Source of the DNA: Flaviramulus sp.
GTDB lineage: Bacteria; Bacteroidota; Bacteroidia; Flavobacteriales; Flavobacteriaceae
Direction of reading: 5' to 3'
Length of the DNA stretch: 5,200 nucleotides
NCBI GenBank assembly: GCA_023255235.1
Contig: JALRJA010000118.1
Location: forward strand, 1 to 5,200
This document shows positions 1-5,200 of this stretch, in pieces. How positions within the stretch are numbered: the first letter of the stretch is position 1; each line of letters starts with the position of its first letter. Made by a program: the position numbers and the translations under genes. The notes beneath the pieces are model-generated. The model saw only the letters and a list, made by a program, of their open reading frames with translations. It made no database searches and was not told the DNA's origin.

Positions 1-806
1 ATAAGACCTAAGTTTATACCATCTTCAAAATCTATAATGGTGTAGCAAATATCGTCTGCGGCTTCTACTAAATAGGCTAACGGATGGCGTGAGAAGTGCA
101 CGTCTTTTGAACTTCTTTTTAACAGTCCTAATTCATTGGCAATATCTAAAAAAGTTTCTTTTTCACTTTGAAAAACCCCATATTTTTTATCGGCAATATG
201 GCTTGATGGTTTTTTGGGTAAAGATTCTTTTGGGTATTTCATAAATGCTCCTAAAGTGGCGTAACTTAACCTTAAGCCGCCATCACGTCCGGCGGTGTTT
301 TCGGTTAAAATTTTAAACCCATTAGCATTGCCTTCAAAATCACACAAATCTTGATATTCTTTGTCTGTTAAAAGGGGTTTATATGTTCTACCATTACCAG
401 TTTTAAAAAATTCGCCTATAGCTTTTTCTCCCGAATGCCCAAAAGGCGGGTTGCCAATGTCATGAGCTAAAGCCGCTGCCGCAACAATAGCTCCAAAATC
501 ATGGGCTTGATACCCATGACTGTTTTGTAACTGTGGGTGTTTTTGCAGAATTTTTTGACCCGTTAACCTTCCTAATGAACGCCCCACAACACTCACTTCT
601 AAACTATGTGTTAAACGGGTGTGAACAAAATCTGTTTGAGACAATGGAATAACCTGAGTTTTGTCTTGAAGGCTTCTAAATTCTGAAGAAAAAATAACCC
701 TATCATAATCTACCTCAAAGCCCAAACGTGTTTCGTCTTGCTCTTTTCTTATGCGCTTATTGGTGTCTCCATATCGTTTTAAAGACAGTAATTGTTCCCA
801 GTTCAT
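1..806 (-). CDS. dgt: dGTP triphosphohydrolase (dGTPase), N-terminal part
   Basis: HD-superfamily metal-dependent phosphohydrolase that splits dGTP into deoxyguanosine and triphosphate in the cytoplasm, helping to set dNTP pools. The minus strand reads without a stop from ATG at 806 to the left edge (268 codons, protein starts MNWEQLLSLKRYGDTNKRIR). The family hallmarks are clear: SSEFRSLQDKTQV (40-52), THSLEVSVVGRSLG (66-79), the HD motif AHDIGNPPFGHSGE (114-127) and EAADDICYTIIDFEDG (248-263). Predicted metal ligands are His67, His115, Asp116 and Asp251 or Asp252, close to the H...HD...D set of the E. coli enzyme. Family members are usually around 450 residues, so roughly the C-terminal 40% lies outside the window. 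The start fits the family N-terminus and is preceded by an A-rich stretch with no Shine-Dalgarno. It is transcribed divergently from the small secreted protein at 967. Identification is firm. Confidence 0.95.
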   Translation of the reverse strand, partial: MNWEQLLSLKRYGDTNKRIRKEQDETRLGFEVDYDRVIFSSEFRSLQDKTQVIPLSQTDFVHTRLTHSLEVSVVGRSLGRLTGQKILQKHPQLQNSHGYQAHDFGAIVAAAALAHDIGNPPFGHSGEKAIGEFFKTGNGRTYKPLLTDKEYQDLCDFEGNANGFKILTENTAGRDGGLRLSYATLGAFMKYPKESLPKKPSSHIADKKYGVFQSEKETFLDIANELGLLKRSSKDVHFSRHPLAYLVEAADDICYTIIDFEDGINLGL

Positions 807-854
807 TGTGTTTTTTTTATGGCAAGCAAGATAAATAAATTATGCAAAACGCTT

Positions 855-917
855 GTTTAAATTTGTTAACATTAGGGTAACATTTTGGTTATAGTTGTTT
901 AATGATTTGGTAACACC
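855..917 (+). promoter_or_regulatory. Array of ~11-bp-spaced direct repeats, possible OmpR/Pho-type operator
   Basis: The best repeats are GTTAACATT (865), GGTAACATT (876) and GGTAACACC (909), lying 11 and 33 bp apart and so on one face of the helix. Weaker units beginning GTTTAA or GGTTAT fill the spaces at 855, 887 and 897. Direct repeats with an 11-bp period (TTAACA-N5-TTAACA in the Bacillus PhoP box, 11-bp units in the E. coli pho box) are typical of OmpR-family response regulators. The array lies between divergent dgt and the 967 gene, and its last unit overlaps the candidate -33 box of the latter. The repeats are seen; the regulator is inferred. Confidence 0.35.
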
Positions 918-920
918 AAA
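906..920. repeat. Perfect inverted repeat TTTGGT-AAC-ACCAAA
   Basis: Two 6-bp arms (906-911 and 915-920) flank a 3-bp spacer. The element covers the TTTG of the candidate -33 box upstream of the 967 gene, so it could be a small operator. It is short enough to be chance in AT-rich DNA. Confidence 0.35.
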
Positions 921-938
921 CTTGCCATTATATCTTTT
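906..938 (+). promoter_or_regulatory. Candidate promoter of the small secreted protein gene
   Basis: TTTG at 906-909, a 21-bp spacer, and TATCTTTT at 931-938, which matches seven of the eight positions of the Bacteroidota -7 box TAnnTTTG. This places the start of transcription near 945 and a leader of about 20 nt before the ATG at 967. The spacer is at the long end for this promoter class. Confidence 0.4.
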
Positions 939-966
939 ATTTGCAGTTGAAATAGTTATTCAATCT

Positions 967-1344
967 ATGAAACACATTGTTTTTACTCTTACCTTTTTTA
1001 TATCGGCTTTTGCGTTTGCACAAAATACAGCTTCTTTAACAGGTGTTATATTAGATTTAGAAGAAAATAACAGCCCTTTACTGTTAGCAAAAGTGTTAAT
1101 TAAAGAAACGGGTGCTCAAACACTATCTGATGAAAACGGTAATTTTAAGTTTGAAAATTTAAAAGAGGGTGTTTATACCTTAGTATCAAGTTTTGTTGGT
1201 TACAAAACCGCATCAGTTGAAACTAAAGTTATAACTAACAAAGCTAACGCAGTAAAACTTGGTTTATCTGCCAATTCTATTTCATTAGAAGACTTAGTAG
1301 GTGCATTTGCAAGCTCAGATAATAAAACCACTTCCTCATTATAA
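967..1344 (+). CDS. Small secreted carboxypeptidase-regulatory-like domain protein
   Basis: A 125-residue protein made of a signal peptide (MKHIVFTLTFFISAFAFAQ, cleavage probably near Ala18/Gln19) and one carboxypeptidase-D regulatory-like beta-sandwich (about 23-110). The typical core is visible: LLLAKVLIKETGAQTLSDENG, then FENLKEGVYTL and SSFVGYK. This domain normally caps Bacteroidota TonB-dependent receptors; here it stands alone with no plug or barrel, ending in a polar tail (SSDNKTTSSL). It aligns along its length with residues 24-111 of the receptor encoded at 3017, so the two are paralogous domains. The frame is open back to an ATG at 895, but the 967 start is preferred because it begins exactly at the Lys/hydrophobic signal peptide and the candidate promoter lies after 895. 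A terminator follows, so the gene is probably monocistronic and complete. It has no recognisable catalytic residues. It probably acts in the periplasm or at the outer membrane, but its role is unknown. Confidence 0.8.
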   Translation: MKHIVFTLTFFISAFAFAQNTASLTGVILDLEENNSPLLLAKVLIKETGAQTLSDENGNFKFENLKEGVYTLVSSFVGYKTASVETKVITNKANAVKLGLSANSISLEDLVGAFASSDNKTTSSL

Positions 1345-1375
1345 AAATACCTAGTAATTAAAAACACGAAGCAAC

Positions 1376-1409
1376 AAGCAGTTTCTAATAAAAATGAAGT
1401 TGCTTTTTT
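1376..1409 (+). terminator. Intrinsic terminator after the small secreted protein gene
   Basis: AAGCAGTTTC (1376-1385) pairs with GAAGTTGCTT (1396-1405) in a 10-bp stem containing two G-U pairs, with a 10-nt A-rich loop. The 3' arm runs directly into T1404-T1409. An alternative 7-bp stem, AAGCAAC (1369-1375) with GTTGCTT (1399-1405), shares the same 3' arm. Position 32 nt after the stop codon and the U-tract both fit rho-independent termination. Confidence 0.8.
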
Positions 1410-1424
1410 ATTATTAGACATCTA

Positions 1425-1453
1425 TTTGCATAACAATAAAACCGCTAAATTTA
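1425..1453 (+). promoter_or_regulatory. Candidate upstream promoter for the lipoprotein-receptor operon
   Basis: TTTG at 1425-1428, a 17-bp spacer and TAAATTTA at 1446-1453, seven of eight positions of TAnnTTTG. Use of this promoter would give a leader of about 165 nt before the ATG at 1626. In such AT-rich DNA the match could be chance, and the element at 1497-1539 is an alternative. Confidence 0.3.
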
Positions 1454-1456
1454 AAT

Positions 1457-1547
1457 GTTAACTAATTGTAAACTAATTAAAAAACAAGCTCTTTTAGATA
1501 ACGTTTAGCTAACTCTTTTATGACTGTTATTTAATTTTCAGATAACA
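1457..1547 (+). promoter_or_regulatory. 11-bp direct-repeat pairs and possible activator-dependent promoter
   Basis: Two tandem pairs of 11-bp repeats are visible: GTTAACTAATT (1457) followed directly by GTAAACTAATT (1468), one mismatch apart, and GATAAC (1497) with GCTAAC (1508), 11 bp apart. A further GATAACA begins at 1541, 33 bp after 1508. The half-site GNTAAC is shared with the array upstream of 967. The second pair ends 18 bp before TAATTTTC (1532-1539, seven of eight to TAnnTTTG) and takes the place of a -33 box, as Pho-type activator sites do. This would give a leader of about 80 nt. Repeats are seen; activation is inferred. Confidence 0.35.
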
Positions 1548-1625
1548 CTAAATTCACAATGCGGTGGTTTCTTTGTCCAATAAAAATTAACTAAAACAAA
1601 ACGTATCAAAAAAAAAATCAAACTC

Positions 1626-2948
1626 ATGAAAAAATTACTTGTAACTATTTTAACAGTATATGCATTAGTATTCACAGGGTGTTTTAAAGATGATGACACA
1701 CCTATTATTATTGAAGAAATAACAATTATAAACGAAGGCACTGGAAATACGCCAACAGGAACTGAAATTGTTGTTAAAACTGGTGGTATAGCTCTTGATG
1801 AAACGTGGACTAATGACAAAATTTATGAATTAGACAGAAAAGTGGTTGTTCAAGATGGTGTTACTTTAACAATAGAACCTGGTACCATAATTAAAGGAAG
1901 AGCAGGTACAGGATCTTTAGCTTCGGTTTTAATTGTAGCAAGAGGAGGAAAAATAAATGCAGTAGGTACTGCATCAAGCCCAATTATATTCACATCAACA
2001 AGTGATAATATAGATCTTGGAGAAACCGCAGGCACTAACCTAGATGAAAATAACAGAGGCTTATGGGGCGGTTTAATTATTTTAGGCTATGCACCTTGTT
2101 CTTTAAGAGGTGACTTAGAGGAAACTCAAATAGAAGGCATTCCAGCTGATGACACCTTTGGTTTATATGGTGGTACTAATGCTGCCGATAACTCAGGAAG
2201 ATTAGAATATGTTTCTATTCGACATGGTGGTGCTTTAATTGGTGAAGGAAATGAAATAAACGGATTAACACTTGGTGGTGTTGGTTCGGGAACTGTAATA
2301 AACAATGTAGAAGTAGTAGCAAATGTTGATGATGGTATTGAGTTTTTTGGCGGAACAGTTAATGCTACAAACCTATTAGTATGGGCACAAGGTGATGATG
2401 GTTTAGATATAGATCAAGCCTACTCAGGAACTATTGACAACGCTGTGGTTGTTTTAGGTGCTGCTTCAGATCATGCTTTAGAAATTGATGGACCAGAAGG
2501 GACTTCTACAGGATCTTTCACACTTCAAAACCTAACTCTATTTGGAAATACAAGCACTAACAACGGTGAGTATGCAGACTACAGAAGTAAAGCTATGGGT
2601 TCTACATCAAACGTATTTGCAAAAGGATTTAAAGCAAGTTCTGATGTAGAGTTAGATAACAATGCCGTTTCTCAAAACTTCTTAAACGGAGCTATTACAT
2701 TTTCAAACTGGCAAGTGGTTGGTTTTAACAACTCTATTTTTCAAGAAAAAGTAGGCTGTGCACAAAACTGTGATGACTCTGATTCTAGTAACGATATCCC
2801 TGAAGATAAAATTATTTTGAATCCAGATTTTACTGCCAGAGCAGCAACATGGACAACACAAGTTACTGACGGAGCACAAACAACAGGAGCAATTACATCT
2901 AGACTTAGCTGGACTTATGCAAATACTGCTGGAAGTTTAGGCTTCTAA
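1626..2948 (+). CDS. Surface lipoprotein with right-handed parallel beta-helix
   Basis: A 440-residue protein with a lipoprotein signal peptide (MKKLLVTILTVYALVFTGC, lipid-bearing Cys19). Phe at -3 of the lipobox is slightly unusual but tolerated in this phylum. Cys19 is followed by Phe-Lys-Asp-Asp-Asp, matching the K-(D/E)2 lipoprotein export signal known from Capnocytophaga, so surface exposure is likely. After an acidic linker (20-50), a helix entry segment reads VVVQDGVTLTIEPGTIIKGR (73-92), then the family-typical RGLWGGLIILGYAP (144-157), DNSGRLEYVSIRHGG (188-202) and LTLGGVGSGT (214-223). Coils of about 22-25 residues carry stacked acidic motifs: DDGIE (235), DDGLD (257), DHALE (282). 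Cys378 and Cys382 lie in an Asp-rich loop. No enzyme active site and no C-terminal type IX sorting domain are evident. The fold resembles many uncharacterised Bacteroidota lipoproteins, some of which carry an unsupported label as transporters. It lies 68 nt upstream of a TonB-dependent receptor and probably forms a ligand-capture partner for it. The ligand is unknown. Confidence 0.85.
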   Translation: MKKLLVTILTVYALVFTGCFKDDDTPIIIEEITIINEGTGNTPTGTEIVVKTGGIALDETWTNDKIYELDRKVVVQDGVTLTIEPGTIIKGRAGTGSLASVLIVARGGKINAVGTASSPIIFTSTSDNIDLGETAGTNLDENNRGLWGGLIILGYAPCSLRGDLEETQIEGIPADDTFGLYGGTNAADNSGRLEYVSIRHGGALIGEGNEINGLTLGGVGSGTVINNVEVVANVDDGIEFFGGTVNATNLLVWAQGDDGLDIDQAYSGTIDNAVVVLGAASDHALEIDGPEGTSTGSFTLQNLTLFGNTSTNNGEYADYRSKAMGSTSNVFAKGFKASSDVELDNNAVSQNFLNGAITFSNWQVVGFNNSIFQEKVGCAQNCDDSDSSNDIPEDKIILNPDFTARAATWTTQVTDGAQTTGAITSRLSWTYANTAGSLGF

Positions 2949-2973
2949 AAAAAGAATTTTTTAAACAAAACAA

Positions 2974-3004
2974 ATACGACTACTCACCTAGTGAGTAGTC
3001 GTAT
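2974..3004 (+). other. Perfect 14-bp hairpin between lipoprotein and receptor genes
   Basis: ATACGACTACTCAC (2974-2987) and GTGAGTAGTCGTAT (2991-3004) are perfect reverse complements around a CTA loop. The hairpin ends 12 nt before the receptor ATG. It is followed by AAAATAATATATATG with no U-tract, so it is not a standard plus-strand terminator. On the minus strand it is followed by a T-rich stretch, but no minus-strand gene is seen there. It may stabilise or mark the 3' end of the lipoprotein mRNA, cause partial termination, or affect receptor translation. Confidence 0.85.
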
Positions 3005-3016
3005 AAAATAATATAT

Positions 3017-5071
3017 ATGAAAAATAGTTATATATTTCTTTTACTTTTTTTTAGTTCAATTTTAGCTGCATATTCTCAGCAAGGCACACTAGCAGGTAAT
3101 GTTATAGATGGCGAATATAATAATGAACCTTTAGCATTTGCCAATATAATAGTTAAGGGAACAACAACCGGAACAACATCTGATTTTGATGGTAAGTATC
3201 AAATAGATTTAAAACCAGGAACTTATACCATACAATTTTCTTTTGTTGGATATGAAACAAAAGAAATTAGCGATGTAGTTATAAAACCAAATCAAGTTGT
3301 TGACTTAGATGTAACATTAGCATCCAATTCATTAGACGAAGTAATTATAGCAACAAGCATAAAACGCAACACTGAAAATGCAGTATTAAACATTCAAAAA
3401 AAGTCGGTAACACTTTTAGATGGTTTGTCTGCACAAGGTATCAAATCAAGTGGTGCTGGAGATTTAGCTAGTGCGGTAAAAAGTGTACCCGGCGTATCTG
3501 TTGAAGGAGGTAAATATGTATATGTAAGAGGTCTTGGTGATCGCTATACAAAATCAACACTTAACGGTGTTGATATTCCTGGTTTAGACCCTGATAGAAA
3601 CACCATTCAAATGGATATTTTCCCAACCAATATTTTAGATAATATTATAGTTGTAAAATCGGCTGCAGCAGAATACCCAGCAGACTTTACAGGTGGTGTG
3701 GTAGATATTGTAACAAAAGATTTTCCAACAAAATTGGAAGCTTCAATAGCCTTTGGTGCCGGATACAATCCGCAAATGCACGGTAAAGATAACTTCCTTA
3801 TTGGAACAGCTAGCAGTACCGATTTTTGGGGGTATGATGATGGAACAAGAAACTTACAAATTAACAGATACCAACCAATTCCTGGAACATTTGAAAACAG
3901 AGGATTATTAACCTCTCTTACTGGGCGTTTTGATAGCGAATTAGGAGCTAAACAAGAAACAAGCAAACCTAATTTTGATTTTGGATTTACTTTAGGCAAT
4001 CAGTTTTTGGTTGGAGATAACAATAAATTAGGTTACTTAGCATCTTTCTCATATAAAAACAGCACCACTTTTTATGAAAACAGAGTTGATGGTGCGTTTG
4101 CACTAGATGCCAATAACCTATCAAATAATGAGTTAGTTATTGATAGAATATCTGAAGGTAGTGAGGGTATAAATAATATACTTTTAAACGGTCTTGTTGG
4201 GTTGACTTTCAAAACTAAAAACTCAAAATACAAAGTAAACGCGCTTCATATTCAAAATGGCGAATCTACGGGTGGGTTTTTTAGTCAATTAGTAGCACAA
4301 GGCGGAACAGGTTCAGGCTCTGGTGTTGAACCCTTAACTAAAGATGCTATCACATATACAGAACGTTCAATTACAAACATATTAATAAACGGGAGTCATT
4401 CTTTTGGTAGCCAAAACGATTGGGATTTTGATTGGAAATTCTCACCAACATTTGCTAAAGTTTATGATAAAGACCATAGAATAACCCCTTTACAAGAAAG
4501 TGATAATAATGCGTTTTTTATATCACCATCTGCAGCAACTTTTCCAATTCGTATATGGCGATGGTTGCAAGAAGAAAGTTGGGCTTCAAAATTTGATTTC
4601 AGTAAAAAGTACCAATTTGGAGGGAAACCAGCAAAAGTAAAATTTGGTGGTGCTTATACCTATAAATTTAGAGACTTTAGTATTGATGATTATACATTTA
4701 ATAATAATGGAGTTGAAGTGCCAGATGGTAACCCTAATAATTTACTAACACCAGAGGCTATTTGGAACAGAGACAATAATGTTGATGGTACATTTTTAAT
4801 ATCGGGTGATATTTTTAATGCAGGCGATGCTTATGAAGGAGAACAAAACATAGCATCAACATATATATCAAATGAGTTTAATATAACTGAAAAACTCAAA
4901 GCTGTTTTAGGATTAAGAGCAGAGGCTTTTATATCATACTATACCGGAAGAAACAATACAACAGGTACAGATTTTCTAAGATTTAAAGTAATTGATAAGC
5001 ACGATTTGTTTCCATCGGCAAACTTTATTTATGCTCTAAGCGATGAATCAAACATTAGAACATCTTTGTAA
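3017..5071 (+). CDS. TonB-dependent outer-membrane receptor, C-terminally truncated
   Basis: Energised outer-membrane transporter for an unidentified ligand. The 684 residues contain a signal peptide (1-20, cleavage probably before Gln21), a carboxypeptidase-D regulatory-like domain (about 23-102, with FSFVGYE at 74-80), the LDEVI linker (106-110), a plug domain (about 120-235) with YVRGLGDRYTKSTLNGVDIP (169-188) and FTGGVVDIVTKDFP (224-237), and the first part of the beta-barrel with alternating aromatic strands from about 240. Relatives are typically around 900 residues or more. This frame is normal through LFPSANFIYALSDESNIRTS (664-683) and then gives Leu and a stop, whereas relatives continue with about Y-S-R-T-T and the remaining barrel strands. 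The missing C-terminal strands should prevent a closed barrel, so this copy is broken or the contig is misjoined (see 5054-5066). The gene follows the beta-helix lipoprotein by 68 nt with no clear promoter between, indicating co-transcription. The start is followed directly by the signal peptide and has no Shine-Dalgarno. Confidence 0.9.
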   Translation: MKNSYIFLLLFFSSILAAYSQQGTLAGNVIDGEYNNEPLAFANIIVKGTTTGTTSDFDGKYQIDLKPGTYTIQFSFVGYETKEISDVVIKPNQVVDLDVTLASNSLDEVIIATSIKRNTENAVLNIQKKSVTLLDGLSAQGIKSSGAGDLASAVKSVPGVSVEGGKYVYVRGLGDRYTKSTLNGVDIPGLDPDRNTIQMDIFPTNILDNIIVVKSAAAEYPADFTGGVVDIVTKDFPTKLEASIAFGAGYNPQMHGKDNFLIGTASSTDFWGYDDGTRNLQINRYQPIPGTFENRGLLTSLTGRFDSELGAKQETSKPNFDFGFTLGNQFLVGDNNKLGYLASFSYKNSTTFYENRVDGAFALDANNLSNNELVIDRISEGSEGINNILLNGLVGLTFKTKNSKYKVNALHIQNGESTGGFFSQLVAQGGTGSGSGVEPLTKDAITYTERSITNILINGSHSFGSQNDWDFDWKFSPTFAKVYDKDHRITPLQESDNNAFFISPSAATFPIRIWRWLQEESWASKFDFSKKYQFGGKPAKVKFGGAYTYKFRDFSIDDYTFNNNGVEVPDGNPNNLLTPEAIWNRDNNVDGTFLISGDIFNAGDAYEGEQNIASTYISNEFNITEKLKAVLGLRAEAFISYYTGRNNTTGTDFLRFKVIDKHDLFPSANFIYALSDESNIRTSL
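5054..5066. other. Rearrangement or assembly junction between receptor gene and guaC
   Basis: Left of here the plus strand encodes the receptor; right of here the minus strand encodes the start of GMP reductase. The tract ATTAGAACATCTT fits both: as plus-strand codons Ile-Arg-Thr-Ser plus the first base of the expected Tyr, and as minus-strand codons Lys-Asp-Val-Leu plus the first two bases of the expected Ile. Up to 13 bp could therefore have been shared by the two parental sequences. The exact breakpoint within it cannot be placed. Confidence 0.75.
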
Positions 5072-5100
5072 TCTAATTTGATGTCTTCTTCAATGCGCAT
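5054..5100 (-). pseudogene. guaC: GMP reductase, first ~15 codons only
   Basis: From ATG at 5100 the minus strand encodes MRIEEDIKLDYKDVL, nearly the same as the start of E. coli GMP reductase ([21 protein letters not shown]), which converts GMP to IMP in purine salvage. Instead of the expected IRPKRS, the frame continues as MFDSSLRA and stops at 5029, within antisense receptor sequence. The full enzyme is about 345 residues, so only the N-terminal tip is present. It starts 2 nt after the stop of the preceding minus-strand gene. The fragment is short, but the identity is high and co-linear. Whether this is a true gene remnant or half of a chimeric contig cannot be settled from the window. Confidence 0.8.
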
Positions 5101-5102
5101 TT

Positions 5103-5200
5103 TTACCTCTTCTTTTTATTAGGAGTTTGGAAAATATCCATTTTTTCTAGTTTTTTCTTCCAACGGGCTTTTGCTGCCGCTTTGGCTTTTTTGCGCTTGG
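5103..5200 (-). CDS. C-terminal tail of an unidentified Lys/Ala-rich protein
   Basis: The minus strand is open from the right edge to a TAA at 5105-5103, giving 31 residues that begin KRKKAKAAAKARWKKKLEKM and end DIFQTPNKKKR. It is very basic and lysine/alanine-rich, like the disordered tails of nucleic-acid- or ribosome-binding proteins, but too short to assign. The frame is chosen because its stop lies 2 nt before the guaC ATG, a typical operon spacing. Another minus frame is also open over most of the stretch, so the frame is probable rather than certain. Confidence 0.5.
   Translation of the reverse strand, partial: KRKKAKAAAKARWKKKLEKMDIFQTPNKKKR
5106..5110 (-). promoter_or_regulatory. 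guaC: Shine-Dalgarno-like site of guaC
   Basis: On the minus strand AGAGG lies 5 nt before the ATG at 5100, inside the last codons of the upstream gene. It supports that ATG as the guaC start. The other genes in the window have no comparable site. Confidence 0.5.

Noticed and set aside
895..966. A 24-codon N-terminal extension of the small secreted protein, starting at ATG 895
   Set aside because: It would place 24 residues before a clear signal peptide (MKHIVFTLTFF...) and lies over the candidate promoter at 906-938, so ATG 967 is the better start.
1200..1421. Minus-strand open frame of 73 codons
   Set aside because: It is antisense to the secreted protein gene and its terminator, with no recognisable domain and no initiation context.
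1538..1819. Minus-strand open frame of 93 codons
   Set aside because: It is antisense to the lipoprotein leader and signal peptide. Its hydrophobic look comes from the reverse complement of Ile/Val/Glu/Asp codons.
1850..2035. Minus-strand open frame of 61 codons
   Set aside because: It lies wholly inside the lipoprotein gene and has no independent support.
2974..3004. The hairpin as a rho-independent terminator for the lipoprotein gene
   Set aside because: No U-tract follows on the plus strand, and the receptor start is 12 nt downstream, so full termination is unlikely.
3607..3999. Minus-strand open frame of 130 codons
   Set aside because: It is a shadow of the receptor's plug and early barrel region, with no domain-like sequence.
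5029..5052. The minus-strand extension MFDSSLRA as a genuine short-protein C-terminus
   Set aside because: These codons are the antisense of conserved receptor sequence (YALSDESN), so they are a by-product of the junction.
1..5200. CRISPR arrays, tRNA or rRNA genes, insertion sequences and recombinase genes
   Set aside because: No regularly spaced long repeats, cloverleaf-like segments, transposase motifs or terminal inverted repeats were seen on either strand. In particular, no mobile element flanks the 5054-5066 junction.

Overview
The window is AT-rich DNA that looks like a member of the Bacteroidota, most likely the Flavobacteriaceae. The reasons are a TonB-dependent receptor with an N-terminal carboxypeptidase-D regulatory-like domain, a surface-type lipoprotein signal (Cys-Phe-Lys-Asp-Asp-Asp), A-rich start regions mostly without Shine-Dalgarno sequences, and TTTG / TAnnTTTG-like promoter boxes.

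Layout: 1-806 (minus) is the N-terminal 268 residues of a dGTP triphosphohydrolase (dgt), running off the left edge. 807-966 is a divergent intergenic region with an array of direct repeats about 11 bp apart. 967-1344 (plus) is a small secreted protein made of one carboxypeptidase-regulatory-like domain, followed by a good intrinsic terminator (1376-1409). 1410-1625 is a gene-free leader with more 11-bp direct repeats and candidate promoters. 1626-2948 (plus) is a 440-residue surface lipoprotein with a right-handed parallel beta-helix. A 68-nt gap containing a perfect 14-bp hairpin then leads to a TonB-dependent receptor (3017-5071).

The lipoprotein and receptor look like one operon: an outer-membrane uptake pair in which a beta-helix lipoprotein stands next to the receptor, and no SusD-like gene is visible. 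The substrate cannot be read from the sequence. The 11-bp spacing of GNTAAC-type half-sites upstream of both plus-strand units resembles OmpR-family (Pho-box-like) operators. This suggests, but does not prove, a shared regulator, perhaps one responding to phosphate limitation.

The most important anomaly is at about 5054-5066. The receptor reads normally up to ...SNIRTS and then stops within two codons. From there the sequence is the antisense of the start of a GMP reductase gene (guaC, MRIEEDIKLDYKDVL), preceded on the minus strand by the lysine-rich tail of another gene. Both genes are broken at the same point, over a short tract that probably occurs in both intact genes. This is either a microhomology-mediated rearrangement or a chimeric assembly join. 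The last ~130 bases should not be assumed to be true neighbours of the receptor operon until reads across the join have been inspected.
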